A stretch of 64,000 nt of DNA from Candidatus Zixiibacteriota bacterium (lineage in GTDB: Bacteria > Zixibacteria > MSB-5A5 > WJJR01 > JAJRUJ01). The DNA lies in contig JAGVQM010000006.1 in assembly GCA_020051695.1 (NCBI GenBank), forward strand, positions 1-64,000, read 5' to 3'. This document shows positions 37,500-47,010 of the stretch, piece by piece. Numbering within the stretch: the first letter of the stretch is position 1; each line of letters opens with the position of its first letter. A program made the position numbers and the translations under genes. A model generated the notes under the pieces. The model saw only the letters and a list, made by a program, of their open reading frames with translations, was not told the origin of the DNA and did no database searches.

Positions 37500-38525
37500 A
37501 TGGCCAACCAAATCAATGTCGGAGTGGTGGGTGTCGGCGCGTTGGGTTCAGCGCACGCCCGCGTATATCATGAACTGCCGCAGTGCAAATTGACGGCGGT
37601 ATACGACCTTGATGACGAACGCAACCGCCTGACGGCCTCGCAGTATAGCCTGCCGATTTGCCGCGACCTCAATGAACTAATCGGCAAATGCGATGCCGTA
37701 TCGGTGGTGACACCGACCGACACCCACTGCCCGGTCGCGCTAAAAGTCATCTCCCGCGGGAAACATGTTTTCATCGAAAAACCGGTTACCTCGAGCGTGG
37801 CCGAGGCCGAAACTATTGCCGCGCGGGCCGGGGAGCGCGGCGTGACCGTTGCGGTCGGCCACATCGAACATTTTAATCCGGCGTTTACAGCGCTGGCCGG
37901 TGAACTCGGCCAACCTCGGTTCATTGAAGCCCATCGGTTGAATCGTTTTTCCCCGCGCGGGCTGGAAACGGCGATCATCCTGGATTTGATGATTCACGAC
38001 ATCGGGCTGATTCTGGCCATCGTTGATTCGCCGATCGCCGAAATCCGTGCCGCCGCTGTCCCGGTGGTCTCGGATACCGATGATATCGCCAATTGCCGAT
38101 TGCAATTTGCCAACGGCTGCGTGGCCAACCTCACCGCTTCCCGTATTTCGGCCCACCCCATGCGGAAAATGCGGATTTTCACGCGCGACCGTTACGCATC
38201 GATTGATTTGAAAGAGAAGACCGCCGAATTGTACCGCCTGTTCCGCAAGCAGGGCGGGCAGGTGGACTTGCCGTCCAAATACACGCCGGTCGTTGACGCC
38301 GGCAACAAACGGATCGCGCGGCTGGGTGTGACTGTCGGTTCCGGGGAAATGCTGGCCCTCGAACTGGAGAATTTTTTGTCCGCGATCACGAAAAAAACGC
38401 CGCCGAGGGTGGGGCTGACCCAGGCCACCAAGGCGCTCGCGGTGGCTTTGGATATCGTCCGGGTGGCCCGCGAACACCGCAAAGGATCAGCAATGCCGAC
38501 TCCCCCGGATTCCGCTGCGGAATGA
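37500..38525 (+). CDS. Gfo/Idh/MocA oxidoreductase, GnnA-like by position
   Basis: The 341-residue protein has a Rossmann fold with GVGALG at 11-16 and the family motif EKP at 93-95. The C-terminal substrate domain includes DLMIHDIGL. It lies between lpxA and lpxB. In Acidithiobacillus and Leptospira, an enzyme of this family next to lpxA (GnnA) oxidises UDP-GlcNAc at C3. The aminotransferase GnnB then makes the diamino sugar. No GnnB is visible here, so the role in lipid A is inferred. The ATG at 37500 follows GAGG; a GTG directly before is an alternative. Confidence 0.8.
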   Translation: MANQINVGVVGVGALGSAHARVYHELPQCKLTAVYDLDDERNRLTASQYSLPICRDLNELIGKCDAVSVVTPTDTHCPVALKVISRGKHVFIEKPVTSSVAEAETIAARAGERGVTVAVGHIEHFNPAFTALAGELGQPRFIEAHRLNRFSPRGLETAIILDLMIHDIGLILAIVDSPIAEIRAAAVPVVSDTDDIANCRLQFANGCVANLTASRISAHPMRKMRIFTRDRYASIDLKEKTAELYRLFRKQGGQVDLPSKYTPVVDAGNKRIARLGVTVGSGEMLALELENFLSAITKKTPPRVGLTQATKALAVALDIVRVAREHRKGSAMPTPPDSAAE

Positions 38526-38553
38526 TTCAACCCCACTTCCCGCATGAACTGCG

Positions 38554-39729
38554 ATGGTACAACCGCCGGTGAGACCATCTCTCAGGATCATGATCGTCGC
38601 CGGCGAACCGTCCGGTGATCTGCAGGCCGCGTTGCTGCTGGAGCAGCTTCGTTCCCGCCGGCCGTCATGGTCTTTCTTCGGCATCGGCGGCCCGCGGATG
38701 GCCGAACAGGGTTTTGCACAGTTTGTCGGGATCGAAGAGATGGCAGTCATCGGGTTTGCCGATGTTGTGCGTAAATTTTTTTTCTTCCGCCGGGTCTTTA
38801 CTCAGGCGGAAAATGTCATGAAGCAGCGCAAACCGGATGCCGTGCTCCTTGTCGACTATCCCGGGTTTAATGTGCGGCTCGCCCGCCGGGCGTCCCGCCA
38901 CGGTTTTCGCGTCGTGTATTACATTGCCCCGCAGATCTGGGCCTGGGGCGAAGACCGGATTAACACGTTGCGCAAAAATATCGGACTGTTGGTCCCCGTT
39001 TTCCCCTTCGAGCAGGACTATTTCGAAAGCCGGGGAATTCCCACCAGACGAGTCGGGCATCCTCTGCTGGATATCGTGAAACCGGCAATGGACCGCTGCA
39101 CACTCTGCAAATCCCTCGGCGTGTCTGTGGAAACACAATTGCTGGCATTGCTCCCCGGGTCCCGGCCCGCGGAGGTGCGGCGGCATGTGCCGATTATGCT
39201 CGCCACGGCGCGCCTGCTGGCTGCGGAATATCCAGCGCTGGTCCCTGTAGTCTCCTGTGCTCCGGGGATCAACAAGCAGGAGCTCCAGGAGATGGCCGGT
39301 AAATTTTTGACCCGGGATCTGGCGATTTCCCGCGATACATATTCCCTGGTCGCTGCTGCGGACCTGGCCTTGGTGAAATCAGGGACCGCGACCATAGAGT
39401 GCGCGATGCTGGGCACGCCGTTTATCGCCATGTATAAAACCGGAGCGCTCAACTACCAGATCGCCAGACGATTGATCAGGACAGAGCATATTGCCATGGT
39501 CAATCTGGTGGCCGGGAAAACCGTCGTGCCTGAATTTATTCAACATGACGCAACACCTCAAAACCTGGCCCGCGCGGCGCAGCTGTTGTTGACCGATGAA
39601 GGTCACCGCGCAAAAATGATCGAAGAACTGGCTGAAGTCCGCGATAAACTCGGCCCTGCGGGTGGCGCCGGCCAGGCGGCGGATATCATTATTGAATGGC
39701 TTGAGGAGACGGCCCGTGGGTCGGACTAG
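38554..39729 (+). CDS. lpxB: Lipid-A-disaccharide synthase LpxB
   Basis: LpxB joins UDP-diacylglucosamine and lipid X into the tetraacyl disaccharide at the inner face of the inner membrane. The 391-residue GT19 enzyme has MIVAGEPSGDLQAA near the start. It also has YYIAPQIWAWGEDRI (about 129-143), LLPGSRPAEVRRH and the C-terminal SGTATIECAMLGTPFI. No strong ribosome binding site is visible; GTG at 38569 and ATG at 38590 are other possible starts. Its end overlaps waaA by 14 bases. Confidence 0.95.
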   Translation: MVQPPVRPSLRIMIVAGEPSGDLQAALLLEQLRSRRPSWSFFGIGGPRMAEQGFAQFVGIEEMAVIGFADVVRKFFFFRRVFTQAENVMKQRKPDAVLLVDYPGFNVRLARRASRHGFRVVYYIAPQIWAWGEDRINTLRKNIGLLVPVFPFEQDYFESRGIPTRRVGHPLLDIVKPAMDRCTLCKSLGVSVETQLLALLPGSRPAEVRRHVPIMLATARLLAAEYPALVPVVSCAPGINKQELQEMAGKFLTRDLAISRDTYSLVAAADLALVKSGTATIECAMLGTPFIAMYKTGALNYQIARRLIRTEHIAMVNLVAGKTVVPEFIQHDATPQNLARAAQLLLTDEGHRAKMIEELAEVRDKLGPAGGAGQAADIIIEWLEETARGSD

Positions 39730-41029
39730 TCCGGATGTGTCCGGTCCTGTTCCTTATCGCTGGGATTTTCAGCCCGTGCGGTTGTTGTATTCCGGCGTTT
39801 ACGGCAGCGCGGCGTTGGCCTATCATGTGATAAATACGCTGCGTGGACGGACCTCTGCGGCCGCATTTCAGGAGCGGTTGGGGAAAACGACATTCCCCGG
39901 AAAGACTGCACCGCTATGGCTGCACGCATCATCAATGGGTGAAATTCGCGTGGCCGCCGGGCTTGCTGAAGAACTCCTGCAGCGGTCGCCGCACACGCCG
40001 CTGGTGTGTACAGCTTCCACCGAGACCGGATATCGGCTCGGTCGGCAGTTACTTGAAGCGAAAGCGCTGGTCGTTCGTGCGCCGATCGACACACCCGGCG
40101 CGGTGTATGCCTTCCTTTCGCGAGTAAAGCCGCAGGCCCTGGTCCTGATCGAAACCGAATGGTGGCCCAACCAACTTGTTGCGTGCTTTGATCGGGGCAT
40201 CCCGGTATTCGTCGCCAACGGGCGTGTTTCGGCCCGTTCGGTAAAACGGTATCGTCTTGTCCGACGGCATCTGCTGCCGTTACTCAGCCGGATCGAACGC
40301 TGGTTTATGAAAGGGGAGGCCGATGCCGCGCGCATGATTGACCTTGGTGTGGCTCGTTCGCGGGTGGAAGTTGCCGGGTCATTGAAAAACATCGCCCCTC
40401 CCGGGAAATTGGTCGAACGCACGGCATTGCCGCCAGGCCCGCCGGTTTTTCTGGCCGGCTGCACTCGTCCCGGCGAGGAAGAGATCGTCCTTGCCGCTTT
40501 TCAAGCAGCCCGTGAGCAAATACCCGACCTGCGTTTATGGCTGGCCCCGCGACATCCCGAGCGCTTTGCCGAGGTCGCCGCACTGCTGCGCAACCTGGGG
40601 CAGCCATGGGCGGCCTATTCCGTGCTTCCACAGAATAAGCTGGACGCGGATGACTCTCCCGGGATTGTGCTCATTGATAAAATGGGCGTACTGGCCGAGT
40701 TGTATGCCCGGGCCGCAATTGCCTTTGTCGGGGGAAGTCTGTTGCCGTTCGGCGGTCATAATCCCGTCGAGCCGGTTCTGGCCGGGGCGCCCACATTATT
40801 CGGCCCGTTTACCGACGACCAGGCCGACGCGGCGGAGGCCTTGCTTGCCGCCAGTTTGGGTCACAGAGTCAATGATTCCGCGACGCTGGCGGCGGGAATC
40901 ATGCGGGCCTTCAAGGATCCACCGCCATTTGCTGATTGGAACCGCCGCCGCCGGGAATTTTTCTCCACTTTTGCCGAAGCGGCAGGACATGTTGCGGCGG
41001 AAATCCTCCGGGGCTTGAAACGACCATGA
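39716..41029 (+). CDS. waaA: 3-deoxy-D-manno-octulosonic acid (Kdo) transferase
   Basis: WaaA (KdtA) adds Kdo from CMP-Kdo to the lipid A precursor. The 437-residue GT30 enzyme has an N-terminal membrane-anchor stretch (about 21-45), WLHASSMGEIRVA, the variant ETEWWPNQL of the usual ETELWPN motif, and GGSLLPFGGHNPVEP near the C-terminus. The start is GTG at 39716, 7 bases after GAGGAG and inside lpxB. The stop overlaps the lpxK ATG. Confidence 0.94.
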   Translation: MGRTSPDVSGPVPYRWDFQPVRLLYSGVYGSAALAYHVINTLRGRTSAAAFQERLGKTTFPGKTAPLWLHASSMGEIRVAAGLAEELLQRSPHTPLVCTASTETGYRLGRQLLEAKALVVRAPIDTPGAVYAFLSRVKPQALVLIETEWWPNQLVACFDRGIPVFVANGRVSARSVKRYRLVRRHLLPLLSRIERWFMKGEADAARMIDLGVARSRVEVAGSLKNIAPPGKLVERTALPPGPPVFLAGCTRPGEEEIVLAAFQAAREQIPDLRLWLAPRHPERFAEVAALLRNLGQPWAAYSVLPQNKLDADDSPGIVLIDKMGVLAELYARAAIAFVGGSLLPFGGHNPVEPVLAGAPTLFGPFTDDQADAAEALLAASLGHRVNDSATLAAGIMRAFKDPPPFADWNRRRREFFSTFAEAAGHVAAEILRGLKRP

Positions 41030-42123
41030 ATGAGTACTGGGCCGGACTTTATCAGGATTACCAGGATGGTCTCCCGTTTCGGGGACGAGCGGTGTTCGGC
41101 GCAATTGCGCGTCTCGCTTCGGTTGGTTACCGGTTTGGTTATATGATTCGCCGCCGGGCAATAAAAGGGCGTAATGCCTTCCGCCCTCGTGCCAAAGTAA
41201 TCGGTGTCGGAAACCTCACGGTCGGCGGCAGCGGAAAAACATCGCTGGTCGATTATCTGGCTTCCCGGTTGATACATACCGGACGCCGGGTCACTATCCT
41301 GACTCGAGGGTACGGCCGGCAGAGTACGGACCGCGTGCTGATCAGTCCCGGCCGGGGCGCGGATTTTACGCCGGCGGAAACCGGTGATGAACCGCTGATG
41401 CTCGCCCGGCGCAACCCGGAGACGGCAGTAATTGTCGATGCCGATCGGGCGGCGGCGGCGCGTGATTTTGAACAGCACGCGGCGACCGATGTCTTTCTGC
41501 TGGATGATGCCCTGCAATGTCAGGGTCCCGTCCTGGATAGGCAGATCATGACCGTACTTGACGGCGAATTGCGCGAACCGTACCGCCTGTTTCCGGCGGG
41601 ACGCTGGCGTGAGCCGCCCGAACGGGTGAAGGACGTTGACGCCGTTGTCCTGCTGAAAAACCAGCAGGACGCTGATGTTCACGCGGATGAACTGCAATTG
41701 CGGGAGCTGGGTTTCACCGGACCGATCTTTTCTTTTGCTTATCAGCTGATTTCCTGGCGCACTGTTGATCATCAGCCATGCGGCTTTCTCACTTTGCCCG
41801 AAAATTCCCGGATCGGCGTATTTTGTGCCCTGGCGCGGCCCCGGCGATTTCTGGCCTGGCTTGGCGGGCAAGGTTTGGCGGCCGACAACCTCCGCAGTTT
41901 CGCCGATCATTTCATATACCGGCAGGAAGACTTCGACCGGCTTGTCGGCTGGGCGCGGTCCGCCGCGCTGGATTATCTGGTGACTACTGAAAAAGACGCA
42001 GTAAAATTGACCCGTTTCGCAACCGGGGACATTCGTATTATATTTCCCGAGGTGCGTTTGACGCCCTGCGGGCAGAGTACGGAGTTTGACCGATTTGTCG
42101 AAAAGATATTCGAACATGGATGA
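41026..42123 (+). CDS. lpxK: Tetraacyldisaccharide 4'-kinase LpxK
   Basis: LpxK phosphorylates the lipid A disaccharide at the 4' position on the inner membrane. In the 365-residue protein the P-loop is TVGGSGKT (65-72) in the family context VGNLTVGGSGKTSLV, followed by ILTRGYGR. An N-terminal amphipathic or hydrophobic stretch (about 25-41) fits membrane association. The ATG overlaps the waaA stop. Confidence 0.94.
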   Translation: MNEYWAGLYQDYQDGLPFRGRAVFGAIARLASVGYRFGYMIRRRAIKGRNAFRPRAKVIGVGNLTVGGSGKTSLVDYLASRLIHTGRRVTILTRGYGRQSTDRVLISPGRGADFTPAETGDEPLMLARRNPETAVIVDADRAAAARDFEQHAATDVFLLDDALQCQGPVLDRQIMTVLDGELREPYRLFPAGRWREPPERVKDVDAVVLLKNQQDADVHADELQLRELGFTGPIFSFAYQLISWRTVDHQPCGFLTLPENSRIGVFCALARPRRFLAWLGGQGLAADNLRSFADHFIYRQEDFDRLVGWARSAALDYLVTTEKDAVKLTRFATGDIRIIFPEVRLTPCGQSTEFDRFVEKIFEHG

Positions 42124-43720
42124 GCCGATAGATTTTCTCGTAATCGGTTCGGGGATTGCCGGTCTATGGTTTGCCCATCGCGCGGCCGATTTCGGCAATG
42201 TCGTCATCTTCACCAAAAAAGACGAAGCCGAATCGGCCACCAACCTCGCGCAGGGGGGGATTGCCTCGCCCATGTCGCGCTACGATTCAATTGAAAACCA
42301 TGTCAATGATACGCTGACCGCCGGCGACGGTCTCTGCCATCGGGTCATTGTCCGGAAAGTGGTCGGCATGGCGCCTGGTATCATTCAGGACCTGATCGAT
42401 ATTGGGGTCAAATTTACCTATCGGCGGCGGTCCGGCCGCAAGCCGGCAGATCTTGATCTGGGCCGGGAGGGTGGTCATTCAGAGCGGCGGATTGTCCATG
42501 CCGCCGACCTGACCGGGCGCGAAATTGAACGGGCATTGTTAGAGCAGGTCCGTTCCCGGGAAAATATCACCTTTTTTGAAAATTATCGGGCCATCGATTT
42601 GATTACCACTCGCGGTCTAGACGGCAAACGTACGGTACGCGGAGTTTGGGTCCTGGACGACCAGCAGGACACGATCATCCCGCTGTTCTCCTCTTGTATC
42701 TTACTGGCCACGGGAGGGACCGGGCGGGTGTATCGCTATACCACCAATCCGGTGATTTCCACCGGGGACGGGGTGGCGATGGCGTACCGGGCGGGCTGCC
42801 GCGTGGGCAATATGGAATTTGTGCAGTTTCACCCCACGGCGCTGGCCCTGCCCGGCGCGGGGCGTTTTCTAATCTCCGAGGCCATACGGGGCGCGGGCGG
42901 GATCCTGCGCAACGAAAAGGGTGAGGCCTTCATGCCGCGCTATCATCGGCTGGCCGATCTGGCGCCGCGTGATATTGTTGCCCGAGCGATTTTTGCCGAG
43001 ATTCAGGAATCTTCACTCGATCATGCTTTTTTAGACGTCACGCACCTCAAGGCCAATTACATCAAAAGCCGGTTCCCCAATATCACACGCCGGTGCAGCG
43101 AACTGGGGTTGGACATCACGCGCGAACCATTGCCCGTTGTCCCGGCGGCACATTACATGTGCGGAGGAGTAGTAACCGACGCGCGGGGCCGCACCGATAT
43201 CCGGGGGCTATTGACCGCAGGTGAAGTTGCCTTTACCGGAATGCACGGCGCCAACCGTCTGGCCTCCAATTCACTTCTGGAAGCAGTGTGTTTTGCCGAA
43301 CTGTCCGCCCGCGAAGCCCGCCGGAGTATCTCGGCACGGCCGCGCGAATGGCCGCTCCTCCGCCTGCGCCGGCCCGGTGGAAAAGGCCGACCAATTAGTT
43401 CGCGGGTCATTCAGCGCAAGATTCAACAAATCCGGGATACCATGTCGGACAATGTCGGGATTGTCCGCGAGCGGCCTTTGCTGGCCAAAGCCCGCGAAAA
43501 AGCTGCGCAGATTCGCCGCTGGGCGGACGCTGCGTTTCGGAAAACGCGCATCACCGAAGATATGATCGAAGTCCGCAATCTGGCCTTGATCGCCGAGTTG
43601 ATTGCCACCGGCGCGTACCGTCGCGTCGAATCGCGCGGCCTGCATTTCCTGCGCGAAAAACCGCGGCGGGATGATCAACACTGGCACAAGGACAATTTGC
43701 TCAAACCGAGGACACGATGA
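42116..43720 (+). CDS. nadB: L-aspartate oxidase
   Basis: NadB oxidises L-aspartate to iminoaspartate, the first step of de novo NAD synthesis. The 534-residue flavoprotein has the FAD motif GSGIAG (11-16), ESATNLAQGGIA, and GGHSERRIVHAADLTGREIE with active-site His and Arg residues. It also has the PAAHYMCGGVVTDARGRT loop and the family tail of helices. It overlaps lpxK by 8 bases although the pathway is unrelated. nadA and nadC are not in the window. Confidence 0.95.
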   Translation: MDEPIDFLVIGSGIAGLWFAHRAADFGNVVIFTKKDEAESATNLAQGGIASPMSRYDSIENHVNDTLTAGDGLCHRVIVRKVVGMAPGIIQDLIDIGVKFTYRRRSGRKPADLDLGREGGHSERRIVHAADLTGREIERALLEQVRSRENITFFENYRAIDLITTRGLDGKRTVRGVWVLDDQQDTIIPLFSSCILLATGGTGRVYRYTTNPVISTGDGVAMAYRAGCRVGNMEFVQFHPTALALPGAGRFLISEAIRGAGGILRNEKGEAFMPRYHRLADLAPRDIVARAIFAEIQESSLDHAFLDVTHLKANYIKSRFPNITRRCSELGLDITREPLPVVPAAHYMCGGVVTDARGRTDIRGLLTAGEVAFTGMHGANRLASNSLLEAVCFAELSAREARRSISARPREWPLLRLRRPGGKGRPISSRVIQRKIQQIRDTMSDNVGIVRERPLLAKAREKAAQIRRWADAAFRKTRITEDMIEVRNLALIAELIATGAYRRVESRGLHFLREKPRRDDQHWHKDNLLKPRTR

Positions 43721-45267
43721 CCGACACTGCCCATCAGGAAATATGGATTCTTGATTTTGGCTCTCAATATACGCAACTCATTGCCCGGCGTGTCCGCGAA
43801 CTTGGTGTTTTTTCGCGGGTTGTGCCGGGGACGGTCGCGGCCGGGGAGCTTGATTGGCCGAGAATCAGCGGGCTGATCTTCTCCGGCGGGCCGGCCTCGG
43901 CGGTCGATGTCGGTGCGCCCCAATGCGCGCCGGGGATTTTATTCGCCGATGTACCCAAGCTCGGCATTTGTTATGGCCTGCAGCTTTATGGCCTGGGCCG
44001 CGGCGGCCGGATCAAAAAATCCGAGCGGCGGGAATATGGCCGCGCCCGGATCGAATTGGTTGAACAGACCGCCGATGCCCTATTGTCCGGACTCCCACGG
44101 GAATCCGACGTCTGGATGAGCCACGGCGACTCGCTGGCCGAATGGCCGGCAAGTTTCCAGGTGCTGGCCCGGACATCCGATATCCCCGCTGCGGCAATTG
44201 CCGAACCGGAGAAACAATTCTACGGTGTGCAGTTTCATCCCGAGGTCGAACACACGGCTTTTGGTCGCGAAATCCTGAGCAATTTCCTGTTTGATATCTG
44301 CCGTTGCCGGGGAGACTGGAGTATCGGCGATTTCATCAAGGAAGCAATTGCCGCTATCCGGCAAACTGTCGGCGAGGCGGAAGTCGTCCTGGCTGTCTCC
44401 GGCGGAGTCGATTCTTCGGTGTGCGCAGGGCTGCTGGCCCGCGCGCTGGGCGAGCGGGTGCATCCGGTGTTTGTCGACAACGGGTTGTTACGCCTGCAGG
44501 AAGCCGCTGAAGTCACCAATGCGCTGGCGGGGATGGGAGTAAAAGTACAGGCGGTCGATGCGGCCGCCGAATTTTTGTCTGCACTGCAGGGAGTTACCGA
44601 TCCCGAGCAGAAGCGCAAGAGCATCGGGAAGATATTTATCGATGTCTTTGAGCGGGAAGCCCGGCGGCATGCCCGCGTCCGGTTTCTGGCCCAGGGGACA
44701 TTGTACCCCGATCTGATCGAGAGCGTGTCGGTGCGTGGGCCGTCGGCGACCATCAAATCGCATCATAATGTCGGCGGTTTGCCCGCGCGGATGAACCTCA
44801 AACTGGTCGAACCGCTGAAATGGCTGTTCAAAGACGAAGTCCGTAAGGTCGGCCGGGAATTGGGCTTGCCCGGCTCGTTGATTGGCCGCCACCCTTTCCC
44901 GGGGCCGGGACTGGCCGTGCGGATCCTCGGTGAAATTACCAGGGAAAAACTTGATTTGCTGCGGGCCGCTGACAAAGTCTTTATTGACGAGCTGCGGGCT
45001 TCCGACTGGTATGACAAAATCTGGCAGGCCTTTGCCGTCCTGATCCCCGGCCGCACGGTCGGTGTGATGGGTGATGAACGCACGTACGAGCGCGCGATCT
45101 GCCTGCGCGCGGTGACTTCCTCGGATGGGATGACCGCTGATGTCGGCGAAATTCCCTATCACATCCTCAAACGCGCGGCGAATAAAATTATCAATTCTGT
45201 GCAGGGGATCAACCGGGTGGTCTATGATATTTCCTCCAAACCCCCGGCGACTATTGAATGGGAATAA
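43717..45267 (+). CDS. guaA: GMP synthase (glutamine-hydrolysing)
   Basis: GuaA converts XMP to GMP using ATP and glutamine. The 516-residue protein has the class I amidotransferase domain with C85 (GICYGLQL), H174 and E176 (FHPEVEHT). The ATP pyrophosphatase domain has SGGVDSS at 228-234, and the dimerisation domain ends PPATIEWE as usual. The ATG overlaps the nadB stop. Confidence 0.97.
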   Translation: MTDTAHQEIWILDFGSQYTQLIARRVRELGVFSRVVPGTVAAGELDWPRISGLIFSGGPASAVDVGAPQCAPGILFADVPKLGICYGLQLYGLGRGGRIKKSERREYGRARIELVEQTADALLSGLPRESDVWMSHGDSLAEWPASFQVLARTSDIPAAAIAEPEKQFYGVQFHPEVEHTAFGREILSNFLFDICRCRGDWSIGDFIKEAIAAIRQTVGEAEVVLAVSGGVDSSVCAGLLARALGERVHPVFVDNGLLRLQEAAEVTNALAGMGVKVQAVDAAAEFLSALQGVTDPEQKRKSIGKIFIDVFEREARRHARVRFLAQGTLYPDLIESVSVRGPSATIKSHHNVGGLPARMNLKLVEPLKWLFKDEVRKVGRELGLPGSLIGRHPFPGPGLAVRILGEITREKLDLLRAADKVFIDELRASDWYDKIWQAFAVLIPGRTVGVMGDERTYERAICLRAVTSSDGMTADVGEIPYHILKRAANKIINSVQGINRVVYDISSKPPATIEWE

Positions 45268-46022
45268 CACGACTCACAGGAGATGACCCCATCACGGACC
45301 GGCCGGAGTATTTTTTGTCCGATGCGCACTTCGGCGCACATGACGGGCGCACTGAGCGGCTGAAAATCGACCGCTTCGTCTCGTTTTTATCCCATCCCGA
45401 ACGCCACGGCGCGATAGTCTGGTTCCTCGGTGATTTATTCGATTTCTGGCTGGAATATCGCCATGCCATTCCCCGCGTATCCGTCCGTGTACTGGCTGCC
45501 ATCCAGGCGTTCGTCGCGGACGGGGGAGAATTTCATCTCCTGCTCGGCAATCATGATTACTGGGTGCGGGATTATTTTTTATCCGAATTGGGTGTCATTG
45601 TTCATCCGCACGATGTTAACATCGTGCGTGGGGGGAAACAAATTCTGCTGACCCACGGTGACGGCAAAGCCCCCAGCGACGGCGGGTATCGTCTGCTCAG
45701 GTATATTCTTCGCTTCCGCCCGGGGATCTGGGTCTACCGTCATTTGCCGGTCGATTGGGCTTTTGCGCTGGCTTCTTCGACCAGCCACTCCAGCCGCCGC
45801 CTGACCAGCGGGCGTACCGACAAGTTCGCCGCCGAATACCGGGTGTATGCCGAGAAAATCCTGAACACCGGCGTTCACGCCGTGATCTTCGGACACCTTC
45901 ATCGTGCATTTGTCGAACAACTCGGCGCCGGCTGGTATATTAACTCCGGTGAATGGTTCGAAACATTCTCCTACGTTCTCCGCGGCGGGTCTTCGTTTTC
46001 GCTGCATCATTGGAACGGTTGA
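45258..46022 (+). CDS. lpxH: UDP-2,3-diacylglucosamine hydrolase, LpxH-type
   Basis: LpxH cleaves UDP-diacylglucosamine to lipid X and UMP. The 254-residue calcineurin-like phosphoesterase has all motifs: D22 and H24 (SDAHFG), GDLFDFW with D59, GNHD at 97-100, HGD from 133, and GHLHR with H213 and H215. It overlaps the guaA end by 10 bases. With it, lpxA, B, C, H, K and waaA are all in one operon; lpxD is not in the window. Confidence 0.9.
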   Translation: MGITRLTGDDPITDRPEYFLSDAHFGAHDGRTERLKIDRFVSFLSHPERHGAIVWFLGDLFDFWLEYRHAIPRVSVRVLAAIQAFVADGGEFHLLLGNHDYWVRDYFLSELGVIVHPHDVNIVRGGKQILLTHGDGKAPSDGGYRLLRYILRFRPGIWVYRHLPVDWAFALASSTSHSSRRLTSGRTDKFAAEYRVYAEKILNTGVHAVIFGHLHRAFVEQLGAGWYINSGEWFETFSYVLRGGSSFSLHHWNG

Positions 46023-46090
46023 AAACCGCCGTTTGCCGCCCCATTGGGTGGCGGTGAAATCCCCCCGTTTCCCGAAATCGGCCGTCGCAA

Positions 46091-46118
46091 TTTGCCTTGA
46101 CCTGTTTCGGATTATACT
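46091..46118 (+). promoter_or_regulatory. Possible promoter of the four-gene membrane operon
   Basis: TATACT (46113-46118) is a good -10. TTTGCC (46091-46096) lies 16 bases upstream and TTGCCT (46092-46097) 15 bases upstream. Transcription would begin about 6 bases before the ATG at 46131, giving a nearly leaderless mRNA. Upstream, 46034-46055 folds into a GC hairpin without a T-run. Confidence 0.4.
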
Positions 46119-46130
46119 GTATCAGGCATT

Positions 46131-47000
46131 ATGATTTTGCGGCACGGAAAGATGCCTCAGGTTTCGAGCGTACCGTTTGCGCTATTACTGATTTTTTTCG
46201 CTCTCATCCTGCCCAGTGAAGCCGCCGCCGCCGACTGGTACGCCGCCGAACGAACACCGGAATTGGCAGCGGTCATTATTTGCGCTGCGGCGGTGCTGGT
46301 GTCGGTGTATTTGGCCCGGGGGCGGCGGTTTTATGTCCGGCCGTTGCCCGGAGTGCAGGCAATCGATGATGCGCTGGGCCGCGCGACGGAAATGGGGGCG
46401 CCGGTCATGTATCTCACCGGCTGGGGCGGCGATCTGGCCCGGCCGACCACCATGGCTTCGCTGACGATTTTATCTCATGTCGCCCGGCGCACTGCTGCTT
46501 TCGGGACACCGATTTTATTTCCCTCGCATGACCCGGTGGTGGCCTCGGCGGCGCAGGATACGATTCAACAAGGGTATGCGGCCGGCAAGCGGCCGGAGTT
46601 GTACAATAGTTCCGATGTTGCGTTTGTCACCCAGTCGCAGTTGGGGTATGCTGCCGCAGTAGACGGGATCATGTCCCGCCGTAAGCCGGGAGCGGTGTTT
46701 CTGCTGGGGTCGTTCGAGGGCGAGGCGTTGATTTTGGCCGAGACCGCACACAATGTTGGCGCGGTGCAAATCTCGGGTACCGATTCGACGATCCAGCTTT
46801 CGTTTTTTCTGGTGGCTTGCGACTATACGTTAATCGGCGAGGAACTCTTTGCCGCCTCGGGGTATTTGTCCGGTGACCCGCTGATCCTGGGGGCGGTCCG
46901 GGGGCAGGACATTTTGAAAATTATCATCGTTGCCGTCTTGCTCATCGGGACTGTGCTGGGGCTGTTGCAGATACATGTCTTTGCCGAATGGTTCGGGTAG
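46131..47000 (+). CDS. Membrane protein of unknown function, possibly DUF6754
   Basis: The 289-residue protein has an N-terminal hydrophobic segment (about 14-34), a second at 44-60 and a third near the C-terminus (about 262-281). The large central domain is Ser/Thr- and Gly-rich. It contains MYLTGWGGDLARPTTMASL, TPILFPSHDPVVAS and VFLLGSFEGEALILAE. From memory it resembles the uncharacterised DUF6754 family; I could not check this. An alternative start is ATG 46152. It heads a four-gene operon of membrane proteins. I cannot name a substrate or activity. Confidence 0.75.
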   Translation: MILRHGKMPQVSSVPFALLLIFFALILPSEAAAADWYAAERTPELAAVIICAAAVLVSVYLARGRRFYVRPLPGVQAIDDALGRATEMGAPVMYLTGWGGDLARPTTMASLTILSHVARRTAAFGTPILFPSHDPVVASAAQDTIQQGYAAGKRPELYNSSDVAFVTQSQLGYAAAVDGIMSRRKPGAVFLLGSFEGEALILAETAHNVGAVQISGTDSTIQLSFFLVACDYTLIGEELFAASGYLSGDPLILGAVRGQDILKIIIVAVLLIGTVLGLLQIHVFAEWFG

Positions 47001-47010
47001 GGGAGAGATT

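Noticed and set aside
40861-42273. Minus-strand open frame of 470 codons across waaA, lpxK and nadB
   Set aside because: It runs opposite three clear genes and across their overlaps, with no domain recognised.
46034-46055. Hairpin after lpxH as an intrinsic terminator
   Set aside because: The stem has mismatches and is followed by GAAATCCCC, not a T-run.
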